A DNA stretch of 15,099 bases from Candidatus Omnitrophota bacterium. Its GTDB lineage: Bacteria > Omnitrophota > JAUWXU01. The translations under genes were made by a program, and so were the position numbers. Below are positions 13,451 to 15,099 of the stretch, piece after piece (the stretch's first letter is position 1; the number at the start of each line of letters is the position of its first letter). Where the stretch lies: assembly GCA_030616145.1 (NCBI GenBank), contig JAUWXU010000002.1, positions 1-15,099 of the forward strand, in the 5' to 3' direction. Below the pieces are notes generated by a model. That model was given only the letters and a program-made list of their open reading frames with translations, made no database searches and was not told the DNA's origin.

Positions 13451-13510
13451 ACTAGTTAATTTGCGAACCCGCTAACCGCTAACCGAACACCACTAACCGG
13501 TTCTAACCGA
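13451..13510. repeat. GGTTAG-type repeat between epsI and the exosortase gene
   Basis: Copies of CGCTAACCG and ACTAACCGG fill the gap and supply the last codons and stop of the exosortase gene. The segment containing TTAATTTGCGAACCC is an inverted copy of one at 10674-10689. Confidence 0.75.
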
Positions 13511-14329
13511 TAATGCCTTATTAACTCCGAGCAAGAGAACGAGCGCTATAGCGAAGACCAGAAAGCCGGAAAAATCATGAAAGAACCCCAACCCCACTTC
13601 CATCCCGTAAATCTCACTTATTATGCAGAGCAGGACAATCCTTAACATATTAGACAAAATCGCGATCGGTACTGCCGCGAGAAAAAGGATAGATTTTTTT
13701 AAATATGACCCTCTTATCAGATAGGCAAAGACTGCACTCAACGCTAAAAGGCTTATCAGGGACTTAAGCCCACTGCAGGGTGCACCCACCTCTATATAAG
13801 AATTACGCATTAATATCATACTTCCATCTCTGACTGCCGGTATACTTAATCTATTAACAATAATAGTGGCTGCTTGGGCAACAAAAAGTTTCATTTTTAG
13901 AGAAATATTGGCTATCATGACCAGGGGAATCGGGACCATAAAAATTAGAAAGGCGATAGGGAACAATAGTTTCCGCAAGACCCCCCGGCCAAAAAAGTAA
14001 AGCACCAGCCCGGCCAGGACAATAATCATTGAAATTGCAGAGGTAAAGTGGATCCTCCACCACATACTAATCAGATGTATCCCCACCCCAGCAATAATTA
14101 ATCCCAGACCATACCCTGCGTTCTGCGGCCTGCGTCTTAAATTCTGCAGTTCATTTTTTTTCATCCACACCAATACCAGGCAGACCAACGGCACCAAAAA
14201 GCCGTGTGAGTAATAGCCCTCTTTAGCCATCCACCTACCCACCATCCATACAAATGTAGGATAGTAAATCGCTGCTAACAGCCCACTAACTAAAGTAATC
14301 TTTAATAAGCTGCTTAACTTTGTTTTCAT
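13493..14329 (-). CDS. exosortase (PEP-CTERM sorting transpeptidase)
   Basis: The 278-residue polytopic membrane protein of about eight helices belongs to the exosortase/archaeosortase family. The catalytic set is complete: Cys185 in GAPCSGLKSL, Arg230 in SNMLRIVLL and His251 in FFHDFSGF. The N-terminal hallmark WMAKEGYYSHGFLVP (33-47) is also present. It should cleave the Pro-Glu-Pro tag of the seven secreted proteins in this window on the outer face of the inner membrane and join the cleaved proteins to an unknown carrier. The length fits an exosortase without a fused EpsI domain, in agreement with the separate epsI next door. The last codons (VRTG plus TAG) are made by a GGTTAG-type repeat. 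The ribosome site AAAGGTGG lies rather far (about 11 bases) from ATG 14329. The XrtA subclass is likely from the PrsK/PrsR pairing but not proven. Confidence 0.95.
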   Translation of the reverse strand: MKTKLSSLLKITLVSGLLAAIYYPTFVWMVGRWMAKEGYYSHGFLVPLVCLVLVWMKKNELQNLRRRPQNAGYGLGLIIAGVGIHLISMWWRIHFTSAISMIIVLAGLVLYFFGRGVLRKLLFPIAFLIFMVPIPLVMIANISLKMKLFVAQAATIIVNRLSIPAVRDGSMILMRNSYIEVGAPCSGLKSLISLLALSAVFAYLIRGSYLKKSILFLAAVPIAILSNMLRIVLLCIISEIYGMEVGLGFFHDFSGFLVFAIALVLLLGVNKALSVRTG

Positions 14330-14382
14330 AAGCTGTTATTCCACCTTTCCCGTTTCTCGTTTATAATCTGTGTAATCTGTGT

Positions 14383-15099
14383 TTAAAACTCCAGCATCCC
14401 CAAATTCTTAACCATCCGAAAGCTAAATATACCTGTTAGAACAACGGCGGAAATCGCATAGATGCCTTTCAGATCTGTGAGTGACATAGCAATCAGACCA
14501 AAACACAGAGTCAAAAAGTATAAAGTCAAAACCACCCGTCTCTGTGATTTTTCCGATGCTAGCAGTTTGTGATGAAAATGGCTTTTATCGGCCTCAAAGA
14601 CCCTGGTACCATTTGTTGCGCGGCGGATAATCGCCAGAAAGGTATCAAGTACAGGAAACCCCAGGGCAATAATCGGGATTATCAGACTGATGGCTACTGG
14701 TCCTTTTTGGGAAGCGGTCAGCGTGATAACCGCCAGCATGAAACCTAAAAAGTTGCTTCCCGTGTCACCCATAAAAATTCTGGCCGGATAAAAATTATAG
14801 CGGAGAAAACCCAATCCACTTCCGGCAAGTGCCAGTGCTAAAATGGCAATTATTACATCTCCCTGATGGACAGCAACGAAAAATAAGGTCAGACTTATTA
14901 TTGAAACTACCCCGCTGGCCAATCCATCCAGGCCATCAATCAGGTTAATGGCATTTGTTATTCCGACTATCCAGAAGACAGTAAACAGGGTACTGAGTAG
15001 TAATCCCAGCTCCAGTGGTTCGGCAAATGGATTGGTGAGTTTGGTTATCTGAAAACCCGAAATGATTACTATCAATGCCGCCAGAATCTGAAAAAGCAG
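14383..15099 (-). CDS. WecA/TagO-type undecaprenyl-phosphate sugar-1-phosphate transferase, 5' end outside the window
   Basis: The frame is open to the right edge: eight residues (LLFQILAA) precede the TTG at 15075, which therefore reads as internal Leu. About 238 residues, the C-terminal two thirds, are visible. The MraY/WecA family motifs are all present: NAINLIDGLDGLA (visible residues 49-61, Mg-binding Asp pair), FMGDTGSNFLGF (about 109-120) and SHFHHKLL (about 173-180), with hydrophobic helices between them. The enzyme links GlcNAc-1-phosphate or a related sugar to undecaprenyl phosphate, the first step of a surface polymer. The SHFHH loop and spacing fit WecA/TagO rather than MraY. It precedes the exosortase gene by 53 bases, suggesting one operon. 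It gives this locus a second glycan-initiating enzyme, of a different fold from the one at 1693-2472. Confidence 0.93.
   Translation of the reverse strand: MLFQILAALIVIISGFQITKLTNPFAEPLELGLLLSTLFTVFWIVGITNAINLIDGLDGLASGVVSIISLTLFFVAVHQGDVIIAILALALAGSGLGFLRYNFYPARIFMGDTGSNFLGFMLAVITLTASQKGPVAISLIIPIIALGFPVLDTFLAIIRRATNGTRVFEADKSHFHHKLLASEKSQRRVVLTLYFLTLCFGLIAMSLTDLKGIYAISAVVLTGIFSFRMVKNLGMLEF

Noticed and set aside
14383..15075. TTG at 15075 as the start of the WecA-like gene
   Set aside because: The frame continues in-family (LLFQILAA) to the window edge and the N-terminal helices of the family would otherwise be missing.

Overview
This window is a PEP-CTERM/exosortase locus. All 15 genes I can support lie on the minus strand, so transcription runs from right to left. 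The two outermost genes are cut by the window edges. The exosortase machinery, the PrsK/PrsR regulators, lipid-linked glycan enzymes, lipobox lipoprotein and A/T-rich repeat-laden spacers point to an uncultured diderm bacterium with a candidate-phylum or planctomycete/Nitrospirae-like lifestyle. I cannot assign a phylum from the sequence.

Layout in transcription order. (1) 15099-12796: a WecA/TagO-type polyprenyl-phosphate sugar-1-phosphate transferase (partial), an exosortase with the Cys/Arg/His catalytic set, and an EpsI-family protein. (2) 12796-9225: the membrane histidine kinase PrsK, overlapping the epsI stop as TAATG, and the sigma-54 activator PrsR. (3) 8977-5093: five small secreted PEP-CTERM proteins behind a near-consensus sigma-54 promoter (9018-9035), closed by a strong terminator (5018-5054). 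(4) 4550-3073: two more PEP-CTERM proteins behind a second sigma-54 promoter (4624-4641). (5) 2472-1: a monotopic phosphoglycosyl transferase, a six-helix membrane protein and a TPR lipoprotein (partial) behind a third sigma-54 promoter (2503-2520).

How it fits together (inference from known families): PrsK senses an envelope signal and phosphorylates PrsR. PrsR, a sigma-54 enhancer-binding protein, fires the three -24/-12 promoters. The PEP-CTERM proteins are exported by their signal peptides, and the exosortase cleaves the C-terminal PEP-CTERM tag and transfers them to a surface carrier. The two phosphoglycosyl transferases would start exopolysaccharide on undecaprenyl phosphate.

The most striking non-coding observation is a pair of matched upstream regions of about 250 bp (2501-2746 and 4622-4878). 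They share an identical 18-base sigma-54 promoter and conserved GTCTA/TAGAC-type inverted repeats at comparable distances upstream, which are good candidates for PrsR operators. Other notable points are PEP-CTERM genes with near-identical DNA at both ends and unrelated middles, and a family of GGTTAG-rich intergenic repeats that supplies the last codons and stops of some genes. PrsR has a GSFTDA loop instead of GAFTGA, and the sugar transferase has PCP in place of its usual PRP motif.
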